A stretch of DNA of 64,000 nucleotides from assembly GCA_024114885.1 (NCBI GenBank), contig CP099422.1, positions 1 through 64,000 on the forward strand, in the 5' to 3' direction. This stretch comes from Septoria linicola (lineage: Eukaryota; Ascomycota; Dothideomycetes; Mycosphaerellales; Mycosphaerellaceae). A program made the translations under genes and the position numbers. Of the stretch, positions 1-11,310 are shown piece after piece (within the stretch, counting starts at the first letter, position 1; each line of letters begins with the position of its first letter). The notes under the pieces were generated by a model. It was not told the DNA's origin, searched no databases, and saw only the letters and a program-made list of their open reading frames with translations.

Positions 1-61
1 CCTAACCCTAACCTAACCTAACCCTACCTAACCCTAACCCTAACCCTAACCCTAACCCTAA
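1..61. repeat. Telomeric repeat, CCCTAA strand
   Basis: Tandem CCCTAA (TTAGGG on the other strand) begins at the first base, so this is the physical left end of a chromosome or contig. The outermost 35 bases are irregular, with CCTAA and CCCTA variants mixed in. The inner five units are regular. The array stops abruptly at about position 61 and degraded subtelomeric DNA follows with no spacer. Confidence 0.95.
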
Positions 62-62
62 T

Positions 63-2162
63 CCGAATAAGGAGTTACGGAGGGTAGCGGCGCGTTATCT
101 TCTCCTATATCGGAAGGCTATAGAGACGGTTTAGGAGTAGTAGTAGGGAAGAGAGAGAGATCGTAGTTAGGCGTACTATTAGGAGGCGTTAGTATACGAG
201 TTGTAAATAGTACTCGCGAGAGTTCGTATATAGTAGATAGGCAGGTTACCGTAGTACGTAGCGATCTAGATAGTCTAGGCGTAGTACTAGATATTACTAT
301 AGTAGATAGCGACGAGAGCTAGCGAAGGAGAGCCTAGAGTAGTATACTCGTCGCTTAGAGGAGGACTCGTAATAGCGGAGTAGATACGATTAGAGCGTAG
401 AGTTTATAACGCTAGTTCTAGCGATAGAGGACTCGCGCCGGTATATATATCTTAGGTATAGTATAATACTCGTATAGGATTAAGTACGACTCGTCTAGGG
501 CGTCCTTCTAACGAATAGTATACGACTCTACTATCTCCTCCTAGATAGAGACGAGAGAGGAGTTAAAAAAGATCTTCTTATCTTCTTACGTATCTATAAA
601 AACCTGCTTCTATATAGGCTTCTACGAGATAAGGACTTTGTCTTTATAGGAGTCTAATACGTTCTCCTATTTCTAAACTTATAGAATATTATAACGAGAT
701 ATATTAATATTAAGGTAGGTAGCGAGTAGTAGTATAATATATAGTAGGAGGTAGGCGAAGCGCTAGATCGTAAGTAGGAAGATAGTACGAGGGAACGAGG
801 TAGGTATATATAGTTTAACTATAAAAGCGTAGGTCGATAGCGAGTACGAGAAGAAAGTAGGTATTATTAGTCGAGACGCTAACGATACGTATAATACTAT
901 AAGGTGCTCCTAGTAAACGCTATAAGATATAGATACGCTAGGACGCCTAGTATTTAATACCGTATCGTAATTCTATTAAGGTTTAGTAGGAGAGTTACGC
1001 GATATATACGTAGAGTATCTTATTTCCTTAACTACGCGAATAGAGATATATAATAGTATAGATATAGAGTATAGGCGACGGTAATAGGACTACGAGTTAA
1101 AATACTAAGAGGAGTCGAGGACAGACATTAGCTATTACTTACGCGTAGAGAGAGGTTCTCTTAGATAGACGTACGATCGATATAAAGATAAGCTAGTATA
1201 CTAGCTAGAACTAGTAGGTATCGACGTATAGCGTACCCTTACTAGTTAAAGACTAGTAATATCGGTATAGGGAGCTATAGAGATATCGTAAGCTTGCCTA
1301 ATAGCCTTACGCTTATTATCTAATAGACCTCCGACGCTTAGACTACTCTAGAGTACTTAGTAGCTAAGCCCGGCCTCGCTCTATAGACCGCGACTCCTAT
1401 AACCTCTACGACTTCTCGATTAGGCGTAGTATTAATACTACTACGAAAATACGACTAGACACTACGGATTCTATAATCTCTTACCCTTAGTATAGGCGAT
1501 AGAACACGTTCGTATAGAGTATAATCGCTTACGCTAATACTAACTACTTTAAATATCTCCTAGTCGCGACACGATACGAGCGATTCGATATCGAGGTATA
1601 TAGTCGCGTAATACGACCTATCTACCGACCTCTATAGTAGTAGTAAACAAGGAGTAGAGGTAGTAAGAAGTAGTAGGGGTAGCGAGGAGCGACGAGAGAA
1701 TATATTACTCTAATCTCCTATATTTATATCTTCGACCTACTCCTAGATTTATATAGAGAGTAGCGAGGCTTCTCTAATCCTAGTAGTACTATATAAGAAA
1801 CGAGTAGTAACTCGTAAGGTATATAGGATAGTAATATCTCTCTTCTTATTAACAAGGCTAGTTAGTATAGTAGTAATATATAGGCTATAGTCGTTATAGG
1901 CGATCCGTGCTTATATCGTAGGTACGATTCCTATACTAGTTAGTATTACTTCTATAATACTTGTCTTCTATAATAAGCGTTATAGAAGCAATAAACGATT
2001 TTTACTAGTACTCCTCGAGTTTTAGTAGATAGTTTAGAGAGTTCTCTTTTAGCGATTCCGGTTACTTAGGTCGATCGTGTCTAGGTCGATAACTACGATC
2101 TTAGCCTTCTCGAATAATAGAGGTAATATCGCGAGCGTAGCTACGAACGTATTTAATAAGTA
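63..2162 (+). pseudogene. RIP-degraded telomere-proximal coding remnant, unrecognised
   Basis: CpA and TpG are nearly missing here while CpG is common. A plus-strand frame (codons starting at positions of the form 3n+2, clear from about 560 to 1800) is interrupted only by TAG and TAA, as expected of a RIP-mutated gene. Read through, it gives a charged, helical-looking product rich in Arg, Glu and Tyr, and the first 500 bases give Arg/Ser-rich low-complexity sequence. I do not recognise the family. A telomere-linked helicase would be an obvious candidate for this position, but I saw no helicase motif. The remnant is cut on its right by the Pogo element. Confidence 0.35.
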
Positions 2163-3927
2163 TCCTAATTAGAAAGGTATCCTAATTAATTTACTAGGTA
2201 GATTAACTTTAATACTAGATTTCTTATACTAGAGGAGTTAGAATAACTATAAAGTTAGAGTAATTTAGTCCTAAGAAGTTACTCTATCTAATAGACAACC
2301 TCTAAAGTTATAGCCTTAGATTCTATACTTACTATAGATTAGTTAGGCTCTAAGCTGTTTCTTAATCTAATTAACTTACTCTATTACCTAATAAGCCTAG
2401 AACTAAGCTACGTCTCTAGTAGCTAATTTATAAGTATCAAGTCTAAAAGTAAGCTCGATTTTCTTCCTTAGTGCCCTATAAGACTAGAATTCTTTAATTA
2501 TAGTCGTAGGGTTATTATATAGAGCCTCTAGTAATATTATTAAGGCTCGTGTCCTTTAGAACACTTTCGAGAGCTTGTCTACTACGCTTAGGATAGAGGT
2601 TAATAAGCTATTCTAATAGCTTGTAACCCTAGCCTTAATCTTACTAGTTTACCTCTTAATCTGCCTAGGATACTAAAGAGTATTCTATATATCTAATAAA
2701 TAAGGTAGTAGTAGTGTTTATATTTTATAATAGAGTATCGGCTTAGGTAATATAGCTAGTGTATCTAGAGGTAGTAAGCCTAAGCCTCTAAAGGCACCTC
2801 TAATCGTATAAGAGGTAAATATAGCCTTATACGTAGGCCTTAACTCTAGAAGGAAGTCTTCCTTAATTAGGTAGTAGTATCTAACTATACTAAGCCTAGG
2901 GATTCTAGCTAAATATGCCTTTTTTAATAGACTAAAACAGCTAACGTCTAGTAGCTATAATAGGTAACTTAGATAGGATAGTATATAGAGGGTAATAAAG
3001 CCTTATTAGTTATAGAGTAACTTAAACTCTAGTATCGTATAGCTATTATAGCTATCTAGAATTAGTAGCCTCTTCTTACTAATAGTCCTATACTTAGTAT
3101 AGTTATCGAAGTACTAAATCTACTAGAATAAATAATCGAAGGAAGTCTAGCCTTTTAGATAAACTCCTAGCTTCTATATTAGTAGAAGATAGTAGAACTA
3201 GGCCCGGTTTATTTCCTTACTAGAGAAGATAATATATAGAGGTACTAACTAGCCTTCTACGTAGATATAGGCGATAACTATCTACTACTATATAGAATTA
3301 GAAACTAAGGCTTTAGGTCGTTACCTACGCTTAGTAGTAGTAATACCGATAGTATTCTAATAGTATCTAAGCTAGGATCTACTCTTATTAAAGGTATAAA
3401 TATCGTACTAGGTAATTCTATAACTAGTTATTAGGTTCTAAACGAGTAGAAACTACTCTAAGAGAACCTCTATATCCTTATTTAGAGCCCTCTAGTTTGA
3501 CTACCTCTATAATAATCGAGTTTCTAAGCCTAGATAACGCTAGATAAAGTAATAAGCCTATCTTAGGCGAACCTCTTATATATTCTATACCTTTATTATT
3601 AAGGAGGCCTAGCTTTAGAAGATAACCTATATCGGCGAGTAACTACGTAAATCTAGGTCGAGAATCTTCTAATAAACTACCTCGTATTCTATCGGAGAAA
3701 GAGCTCTATTCGTAGAAGGTATACTAGCCTTTAGTAGCGTACTATAGAGTCTCGTATAGAAGGTAGAATCAGGTATATCGTACGCCTCTATAGCGCGTCG
3801 TATACTTGAAAAACGACCGAATAGGTATCTACGAATAGCTTACTAAAAGACCTCTTCGTTAGGAGGTACTATCGCGTAAGGTAGTAGATACGAGACGAGG
3901 TTAATTAGAATACCTGTCTAATAAGGA
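2163..3927 (-). mobile_element. Pogo/Fot-type (Tc1/mariner superfamily) DNA transposon
   Basis: The element is 1.77 kb. Its inverted ends lie at 2161-2187 and 3903-3929 when the flanking TA is counted. They are 27 bp long and match at 24 positions, with mismatches that are partly RIP-like. TA at 2161-2162 and 3928-3929 is the expected target duplication. The interior is poor in CpG compared with both flanks, which marks it as foreign to its surroundings. It is inserted in the telomere-proximal coding remnant, so it is younger than that sequence. Confidence 0.88.
2200..3850 (-). pseudogene. Pogo-type DDE transposase, RIP-inactivated
   Basis: The minus strand carries a long frame broken by TAG/TAA. 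Read through those stops, it gives the second catalytic block of CENP-B/Pogo-like fungal transposases: an LDSYNSY stretch near 3041-3059 (family form DxHxSH, with His codons turned to Tyr by RIP), then a leucine-rich LLDVSCFSLLKKAY segment near 2915-2965 (family form LQPLDVxxFxPLKxxY). A conserved GAFRGLGLLPLD stretch follows further along the minus strand, near 2760-2800. In the family this enzyme cuts and pastes at TA sites. I did not resolve the N-terminal helix-turn-helix domain (expected at about 3500-3850) or the start codon. Several in-frame stops and lost histidines make activity impossible. Confidence 0.8.
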
Positions 3928-3929
3928 TA

Positions 3930-5800
3930 CTAATTAGACACGTAAGATTAGTAGTCGCGTAAACCTATTTTATATAGATAGGAGTAGTCTAGAAGTCGAG
4001 TTTAGATTTCGAGAGTACGTCGAGAGAGTAAGGCTACCTACGAGCGAGTAAGGAAATCGAGTAGTAGACGCGTTCGTACTACGCTAAGCCTTAATATACA
4101 CGTATAGAAGAGGAAAGAAAACCCTAAGGTTCGGACGAGTAAGAAAATAAATAGACAAATCTCTCCTAGACGACCTCCTAATTATAATATAGGCCTACGT
4201 CTAGTTATAGGCTCTATAATATATTATTTACTCCTAACGAGATTCGTTATTAGTCGTGCTCTATAGTAAGGCTCTACGCTCTCTATCGTATTACCTACCT
4301 ACTAGACAGGTATAAGTAAGGTAGTTATATTATCGTAAACGTACTAGTTAAGTACGTAGTAGCTTCCTTACTAGTATATCTCCTTACTATTCGTTAATTA
4401 GTATATAGCCCTTACGTATATAAAAAGGATCTTTCTTTCTACTTACGATATAGTCTTCTATCCTCTACTCTATATACGTCTTCCTTTCTTAGAACTTCGT
4501 TATATATTAACTAAAGCCTTTAACTACTTCTCTTTCTAGTAGCTATCTCCTAACGTTAAAGATTACGATATAGTATCTACCTTATATAAGAGAGTCGGTT
4601 AGACTCCTAGTAACTATAGTAGCTAGCTTAAGTAGTACGGTCTAGTACGTAATAGTAAGTATCTCGACCTACGTTAGAACTTTAATCGCTAGTTCTAAGA
4701 GACGTAAGATAACTACGCGCGTTTCGAGATTAGTAAGCTCGACGTATATCGTAACTTTAAAGAGCGGGTTAATATACGAGTAAGGGAGATCGTCGTAGAG
4801 CTAGAGAGTAGTACTACCCTCCTCTTATAACTAATCGCTAAGGGCACTCGCGCTCTAGATAACCTTATTATTATTAATCGCGAGCTCGTAAGTCTCGTAG
4901 TTATAGAAGAGTACTTCTAGCGCCGCTTCCCGAATAGTTCCTAGCCGACATTTATATAGGTAGACTTCTCGATAGTCGTAAGCTAACTAGAGATCTTATA
5001 GTATTTTAATAGTAGGAAAGTAGCCGTAGTAGTCGCGTCGTACGTAGTTAGCTACTTCGAAGACTATTTAGTGCCCGACCTAATTAGATTCGCGCTCTAC
5101 CTAGGCTATCGTTTCGTCTTCGACTATATCTATAAGGATCTCTACTCTTAGATAGGCTCCGATACTATACGAGCTATCTACTATTACTACGCGATAAGAC
5201 CTAGTCCTCTCCTCTAGTAGATTAATACGAGTACCCTAATCGATATCGAAGCGATCTATAAGTATATAGATAGTACCGAGCGTAATAAGACAGTATAGTA
5301 GGTAGTAGAACTAATTAGTTAGTCGAGCGCGACGCTCGTATAGTAAGGCTAAAAGTATATACTAGACGTAGTAGTCGTAGTAGACCGCGCTACCGATCTT
5401 CGTATAGAATTACCTACCGATCTCCTCTATAAGTAAACGCGGGTCCGAATATAGTAGAATATCGATACTAAGTTCGAGACGCTCTAGGAGCAAAATAATA
5501 TTAATCCTAGTACGAGTAGACGCTTTCGAGAGGACCGATAGTAGGTTAAGGTAGAATATATTAAGGTAGGGTATATCTTCGAGGTTCGATAAGGATCGTA
5601 TAAGGGTTAGGCGTTTAGAGACTAGTAGCGGATTCCTAAAGAGGTACGAGGTACTAGAAAAGCGTTTTTTTTAGTAGCTAAGGGCAAACGGAGGTATCCT
5701 ATACTTATAATAATAATAAATACGACGATAGCGATAGTAGAGGAACCGATAACTCTATAAGGAGGATACTAATATATATAATAATTAATCTAGAGTAGTA
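3930..5800 (+). pseudogene. RIP-degraded coding remnant, unrecognised
   Basis: From about 4430 to 5700 the plus strand can be read as a long frame (for example codons starting at 4678) whose only stops are TAG and TAA. The product has stretches such as RFALYLGYRFVFDYIYKDLY and is rich in Val, Glu and Arg. No catalytic motif is visible and I do not recognise the family. It may be the downstream half of the remnant split by the Pogo element, but I could not show frame continuity across the insertion. Confidence 0.35.
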
Positions 5801-7100
5801 GTAGATATAGCGACTATACGAGGTATAGTAGAGGACTTACTTATAATATTTTACTATAGAACCTACGACTAGGTCGACTCTACGAGAGCCTACGAGTAAG
5901 CGATAGAACTAAACCTATTAATCTCTACTCCTATATATTACTTTCTCTCTAGTATATCTAAACTAGATCGTTTTAGTAAGAGGTACGCGATCTCTTTAAT
6001 ATCCTTTTTAGAGGTCGGACCTAGTACTTATATACGAATTCGAGCGATTAGGGGCGATATATTACATAGGTATAGTAATTTTATAGAGCTTTAGGGTATA
6101 GTAGCTAGACTCTATCGCTCTCGTAGAACTAAATCTATAAAGCTAACTGTAATCGAATAGAGTAAAGGCTCTTCTCGTAGACGAAACCGTAAGTAAGACT
6201 ATCGATATCCGCTATAGTACGTTCTATCTAGTATATACTAAAGAGCGATCTATTACGTATAGGCGTGAAGCTACTACTTCTTTACGGTCCTACTTCGTAT
6301 AGAGTACCTCGAATACGTAGCGATATTCGTACTTAGTAGGCTATTTAAAGCTTAAGGCGACTTAGAGCGGTATTCGAATAGGATAGGAGAGGGTAGAGAT
6401 ATTATTAGCGCGTTAATACTATCGAGAAGAGTATCTTCTATAGTATACGTCCGAGGATAATCGGATAGGTAAATAGATATAGTAGCTAGTAGAATCGATA
6501 GCGTAGAAGACGGCGATAAGAATAGTATAAAAAGATTCGCGAGAATATATTTAATAGATAGAGTAGTATAGCGTAGAGAGGAGGGTAATAGTTAGTATAG
6601 TAACCCTTTATAGTTAATCTAAACCGCGCCCGATTATACTTAGACTATCTACGAGGATTGCCTAGTCCGGATATCTAATTAGCTTACGAGTTATAGGTAG
6701 GAGGATACGGGCTCGCGTATCTACTTATAAACAAGTATAAAAGGCAAATTCTAGTAAAGAGAGTCGGAAAGTAGAGAGGAAGAGCGTATAGGATAGAGAT
6801 ATATCCTTTGCTTTTCTATCTACGAACCTAGTCTAGCGCTTGTCCGTCGAGTATCGTTAGCCTATCGACCCTTATCGTCCTTAACGACGTACGGAGCTTT
6901 AAAGCCTACGTGAAGTTATAAAGGTAACCTTGTTTACTTTCGTAAGCTAACGTTCGAACGCGACTATGCCTTAGTTATAGTAGTAGAGAGGAAGCTATAA
7001 ATTCGAACGATACCGAACGTAGACCTAATAATAGCTTACTTAGAAATAATATAAAGTAATAATCTAATTAATATATAGTCTCCTCGACTACTCTTAATCG
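5801..7100. other. RIP-degraded DNA without a clear frame
   Basis: The base composition continues unchanged (CpA/TpG depleted, TpA enriched, CpG kept). I see no repeat, RNA gene or long frame that I can defend. It probably belongs to the same degraded coding units as its neighbours. Confidence 0.4.
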
Positions 7101-7229
7101 GACGTAAGTAGTATAGTACTATAAAGTATATATACCTATCTATATCTACTATTAATAACGAGTACTACTAATAGTATAGGCGAATCTATAGTCGACTAGA
7201 ATAGTTAAGAAACATAGTAGCGTATAGTA

Positions 7230-7740
7230 GCCGCTATTATCGTAGTAGGCGTTAAGGTTAGTATAAGAAGCTCGTCTCGTCCTACTTAGTTTTACTTATT
7301 ACGTAATAGATCGACTATAAGTAGGTCGCTATCTATTTCGGCACGACCGATGGTAAGAGCTCGACCTAAATTACGCTCGTACTAAGGACTTAGATAAGCT
7401 TAGAGGTAGATATAATCGAGAACCGCTTCTATAAGATTAAGAAGAAGGCTATAGTACTTAAAGAGGAGCTCGAGACTAGCGAGCGTAGCTAGTCGATACC
7501 TGTCTATAAATCTACTACTATCGGTACTCTAAAGAAGACCCTAAGGGATACTCTAAAGAAGGATCCTCTCTCTAGTAGGTCGACCTACTAATACCTATTA
7601 GGCCCTAAACTTATACTAAAACTTAATAGCTATTACGAACGCCTATATCTTTAAGACGCTAACTCCTAAGAACTATAAGAGTACTATTAAGTAGGAGGCT
7701 ATCGAATTAGATCTCGTTAATACTCTAAGCGACTTAGACG
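7230..7740 (+). pseudogene. RIP-degraded coding remnant with Lys-rich segment
   Basis: Codons starting at 7337 and in phase stay open over about 500 bases except for TAG/TAA. The readable product includes IYFGTTDGKSST, then ENRFYKIKKKAIVLKEELE (about 7418-7474), then GTLKKTLRDTLKKDPLSS. The composition is protein-like, with charged helices. FGTTDGKS resembles a P-loop but is one residue short of the GxxxxGK[ST] spacing, so I make no nucleotide-binding call. Family unknown. It may be joined to the frames at 4430-5700. Confidence 0.4.
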
Positions 7741-8276
7741 ATAGCTTAGGTAGTTTTAGACACTATATAGGCGCCTTTAATAGCGACGACCTAAGTAATT
7801 TTAGGAATTAAGAGATAGGCCTACGATACGAGGCTTAACTAGCTAGTACTAATAGGCTTAAAGTAGTAGAGACTTAGAGTCTAGCGTAGATTACGCCGAA
7901 GCTTTACTTAGGCTTAATATAGAATAATATAACTTGAAAGTGCTCCTCTCTACGATCTCGTAGGTCTGTCCTCGTCTTATATTATCTTCGTAATTAATCT
8001 ATAGACGTACGGCTATAGGTATAATCGGAACGCTAGAGCTACTTAGATTTAAGCTAATATAATCCGAGATATAGCTACTTAAGCTTAGGTAGTATAACTA
8101 TTTCTAAGGAGTCTATTAAAGTCCTACTATATAGGAGCGTAGTATAAGTAAGCGTAGAGCTTCCGAAGCTACGAGAGCTTAAATTAGGACTCCTACTAGT
8201 ATACCTATAAGGTACTTAATATACTTCGCTAGAGCCGCTAATTATACTCGACTTCTTACGTAGAGAGAGATAAAGT

Positions 8277-9655
8277 TATATAAACTTAAGAGCGCGTAGT
8301 ATAGAGTAAGGACACGTAGTAAAAAGAAAGGACGCGTAGTATAGAGTAAGATATACTCTAAGGATATAGTCGAAGGCGTTAAAGGTAATCGAAGAGAGGT
8401 AGAGTAGTTAAGAGTAGAGTAGAACGCGTAGTATAAAGTAGGAAAGGGCGTATAGTATAGAGTAAGGACATATAGTATAGAGTAAGAGCGCGTAGTACGA
8501 AGTAAGAGGATATAGTCGAAGGCGTTTAGAGCGATCGAGGAGAGGTAGAATAGTTAAGAGTAGAGTAGAACGCGTAGTATAAAGTAGGAAAGGGCGCGTA
8601 GAAGAGAGATAGAATAGAGAAGGTAGAGTAGAACGCGTAGTATAAAGTAGAAAAGGGTAGGTAGAGGAGAGGTATAATAGTTTAGAGTAGAGTAGAACGT
8701 AGAGGGTAAGATAGGAGAAAGCGTGTAGAGGAGAGGTAGAATAGAATAGGGTAGAGTAGAACGCGTAGGGTAAAGTAGGAAAAAGCGCGTAGAGGAGAGG
8801 TAGAATAGAATAGAATAGAGTAGAACGTAGAGAGCAAGGTAGGGGAAAGCGTATAGAGGAGAGGTAGAATAGAATAGAGTAGAGTAGAACGCGTAGAGTA
8901 AAGTAGGAAAAAGCGTATAGAGGAGAGGTAGAATAGAATAGGGTAGAGTAGAACGTATAGAGTAAAGTAGGAAAGAGCGCGTAGAGGAGAGGTAGAATAA
9001 TTTAGGTATAGTAGAACGTAGAGAGTAAGGTAGGAAAGAGCGCGTAGAAGAGAGGTATAATAGTTTAGAGTAGAGTAGAACGTAGAGGGCAAGGTAGGAA
9101 AGAGCGCGTAGAGGAGAGATAGAATAATTTAGAGTAGAGTAGAACGCGAAGAGTAAGGTAGGAAAGGGCGCGTAGAGGAGAGGTATAATAGTTTAGAGTA
9201 GAGTAGAACGTAGAGGGTAAGGTAGGAAAGAGCGCGTAGAGGAGAGGTAGAATAATTTAGAGTAGAGTAGAACGTAAAGAGTAAGGTAGGAAAGAGTATA
9301 TAGAGGAGAAGTATAATAGTTTAGGGTAGAGTAGAACGTAGAGAGTAAGATAGGAAAGAGCGTATAGAGGAGAGGTAGAATAATTTAGAGTAGAGTAGAA
9401 CGCGAAGGGTAAGATAGGAAAGAGCGCGTAGAGGAGAGGTATAATAGTTTAGGGTAGAGTAGAACGTAGAGAGTAAGGTAGGAAAGAGCGCGTAGAAGAG
9501 AGGTAGAATAATTTAGAGTAGAATAGAACGTAAAGAGTAAGGTAGGAAAGGGCGCGTAGAGGAGAGGTATAATAGTTTAGAGTAGAGTAGAACGTAGAAG
9601 GTAAGGTAGGAAAGAGCGTATAGAGAAGAGGTAGAATAGAGAAGGTAGAGTAGAA
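8277..9655. repeat. Subtelomeric minisatellite, 64-bp unit, 128-bp higher-order form
   Basis: The array begins with degenerate units (8277-8640). From about 8640 it settles into a purine-rich 64-bp unit containing GTAGAGGAGAGG, AGAGTAGAGTAGAACG and AAGGTAGGAAAG. Phase markers at 9161, 9225, 9289 and 9353 give a period of exactly 64. From about 9100 two unit types alternate, one with GGTAGAATAATTTAG and one with GGTATAATAGTTTAG, so the true repeat is 128 bp. The minus-strand open frame at 8682-9092 (136 codons) is only the pyrimidine-rich complement of this array. Confidence 0.9.
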
Positions 9656-10069
9656 TACTCGATTAGGAAGTACTTTAGTTAGAGTTTAGGGCTAACTATT
9701 ATACCTCGAGGAAGAGCTTTAGAGTATAGTAGCTAGTATATTCTACTATAGCTACTCCGTCGGTATTACTACCTAGGCTATAGAATATAATAAGGTAGAT
9801 ATATCTCGTCGAAGAGGGGTCGTTAAATAGCTTAGTAATAAGCTCGATCTAAGCCTAGAGTATACTTAGTAGGTAGATAATAAGATAAGAGTAGTAGAGA
9901 GGCTCGAGGTTAGTAACTTTAAAGTTAGTAAGTAGCTATTTAGCCTCGTCGTCGATAGCGTCTCCTATAGCCGTTTCTATAGCGTCTAGAAATATTAGTA
10001 AATTACGTAATAGATATAGAATAATTTACTAGCTAGTAGGCGGACGTCTTATCTACTAGCTAGTAGATC

Positions 10070-11310
10070 GTTCTATATAACTCTTTAATAAGCCGACTTA
10101 CCTTTCTACTACTATCGTCGTTACTTAATTTCTCTAGCTATATAGATAACTATATATAGTACCTAGATAGTCTTACTAAGACCGATATTATCTCTAAGGA
10201 TGGTATAGCGTATCTCCGATTAGAGTATTTTTATTAGCTAGGCGATACTAGCGGGTTACTAGAGCTTAAGTAGGAGCCTATCTAGTTCGACCTAGAAGTT
10301 TTCGCTAGTAATAGAGTCTATGTTTCTAGATTCTAAGAGTATAACCTTTAGTTTAAGTATAGCGACGGACTCGTCCTATATTAGTAGTATCGCTAAGTAG
10401 GTATTTATAGTCGCGTATAGAGTAGCGAATATTTAGGCATCGATAGTAGTATTAGAGCCGTCGACTACTCGTATAGCGAAGTCCGAGTATTCTATATATA
10501 CCTCTTAGAAAAGTCGCTACTTATTAACTAAAGATATTAGAAGAATAGTTTTAAAGCTAAGCCGATCTATATACTTAATATTATTATATAAGTACTCGAT
10601 ATCCTTACTTAATATATCTATAATATAGATTTAGGCTTCGTCGCTTAGGTTATCTAGGTCTAGAGCGATCGTAGAAGCGTCGACCTTAATACTATCGAAT
10701 ACTATAATAGTAGTACCTATATCGTTCTACTCTTTAGTACGTATAAAATCCTTAGCGATTTCGTTAATCTCTATAAATATTATATCTACTAGTATTATAA
10801 GATCTTTAGCTTATTAATAGGCTTACTCGATAGAGTTAGTAGCTATCGAACTAGAGATAATATAGTATACTAGCGTAATCGCTTTAGGCTAGTTAATCTT
10901 CGAGTTAGTATTAGCGCTCTAGTCTCCTATCTAATAGCTCTTCTTTTATATAAATAGGTAGATAATATAGAAGCCCTAAAAGATGTCCTCGCTATATAAC
11001 GAGAACTCGTCTATAGAGTAGATAATTAGAGCTAGTAGCTCTCTTACTAGTATAGGTATACTATAGAAAACGAGAGGTAGGTATAACTCTACCTATAATT
11101 CTTTATCTACTCGGTAGGCATCGATAGCCTACTTTATAAGATATATAGTATAGAGCGCGATAATAACTATATAGTACGAGAAGCTACCTCTAGTAGAGAG
11201 AGAGAGGCGAGGATCGAGGAGTAACTTATCGAAATAGTTCTAGTTAGTAGTCTCTAGGTCCTTCCTAAATAAGACTCTCTTCTTTCTAGATTCTATAATA
11301 ATATCGATAT
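10070..11310 (-). pseudogene. Long RIP-broken reading frame, unrecognised protein
   Basis: One minus-strand frame runs for about 410 codons (from ATCGATATTATT at 11294-11308 down to about 10070) and is broken only by TAA/TAG, the stops that RIP creates. The product looks like a real globular protein: an N-terminal basic patch (ESRKKRVLFRKDLE), hydrophobic helices, then an acidic C-terminal half with segments such as IEINEIAKDFIRTKE and ALDLDNLSDEA. No membrane segment or catalytic motif is convincing and I do not recognise the family. It sits between the minisatellite and X copy A and is single copy in this window, yet is as heavily mutated as the repeats. Confidence 0.5.

Noticed and set aside
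7337..7365. P-loop (Walker A) in FGTTDGKS suggesting a telomere-linked helicase
   Set aside because: The spacing is one residue short of GxxxxGK[ST], and no Walker B or other helicase motif was found near it.
8682..9092. 136-codon open frame on the minus strand
   Set aside because: It is the complement of the 64-bp minisatellite. The product is a repetitive Leu/Tyr/Ser string that follows the unit period, with no independent start signal.
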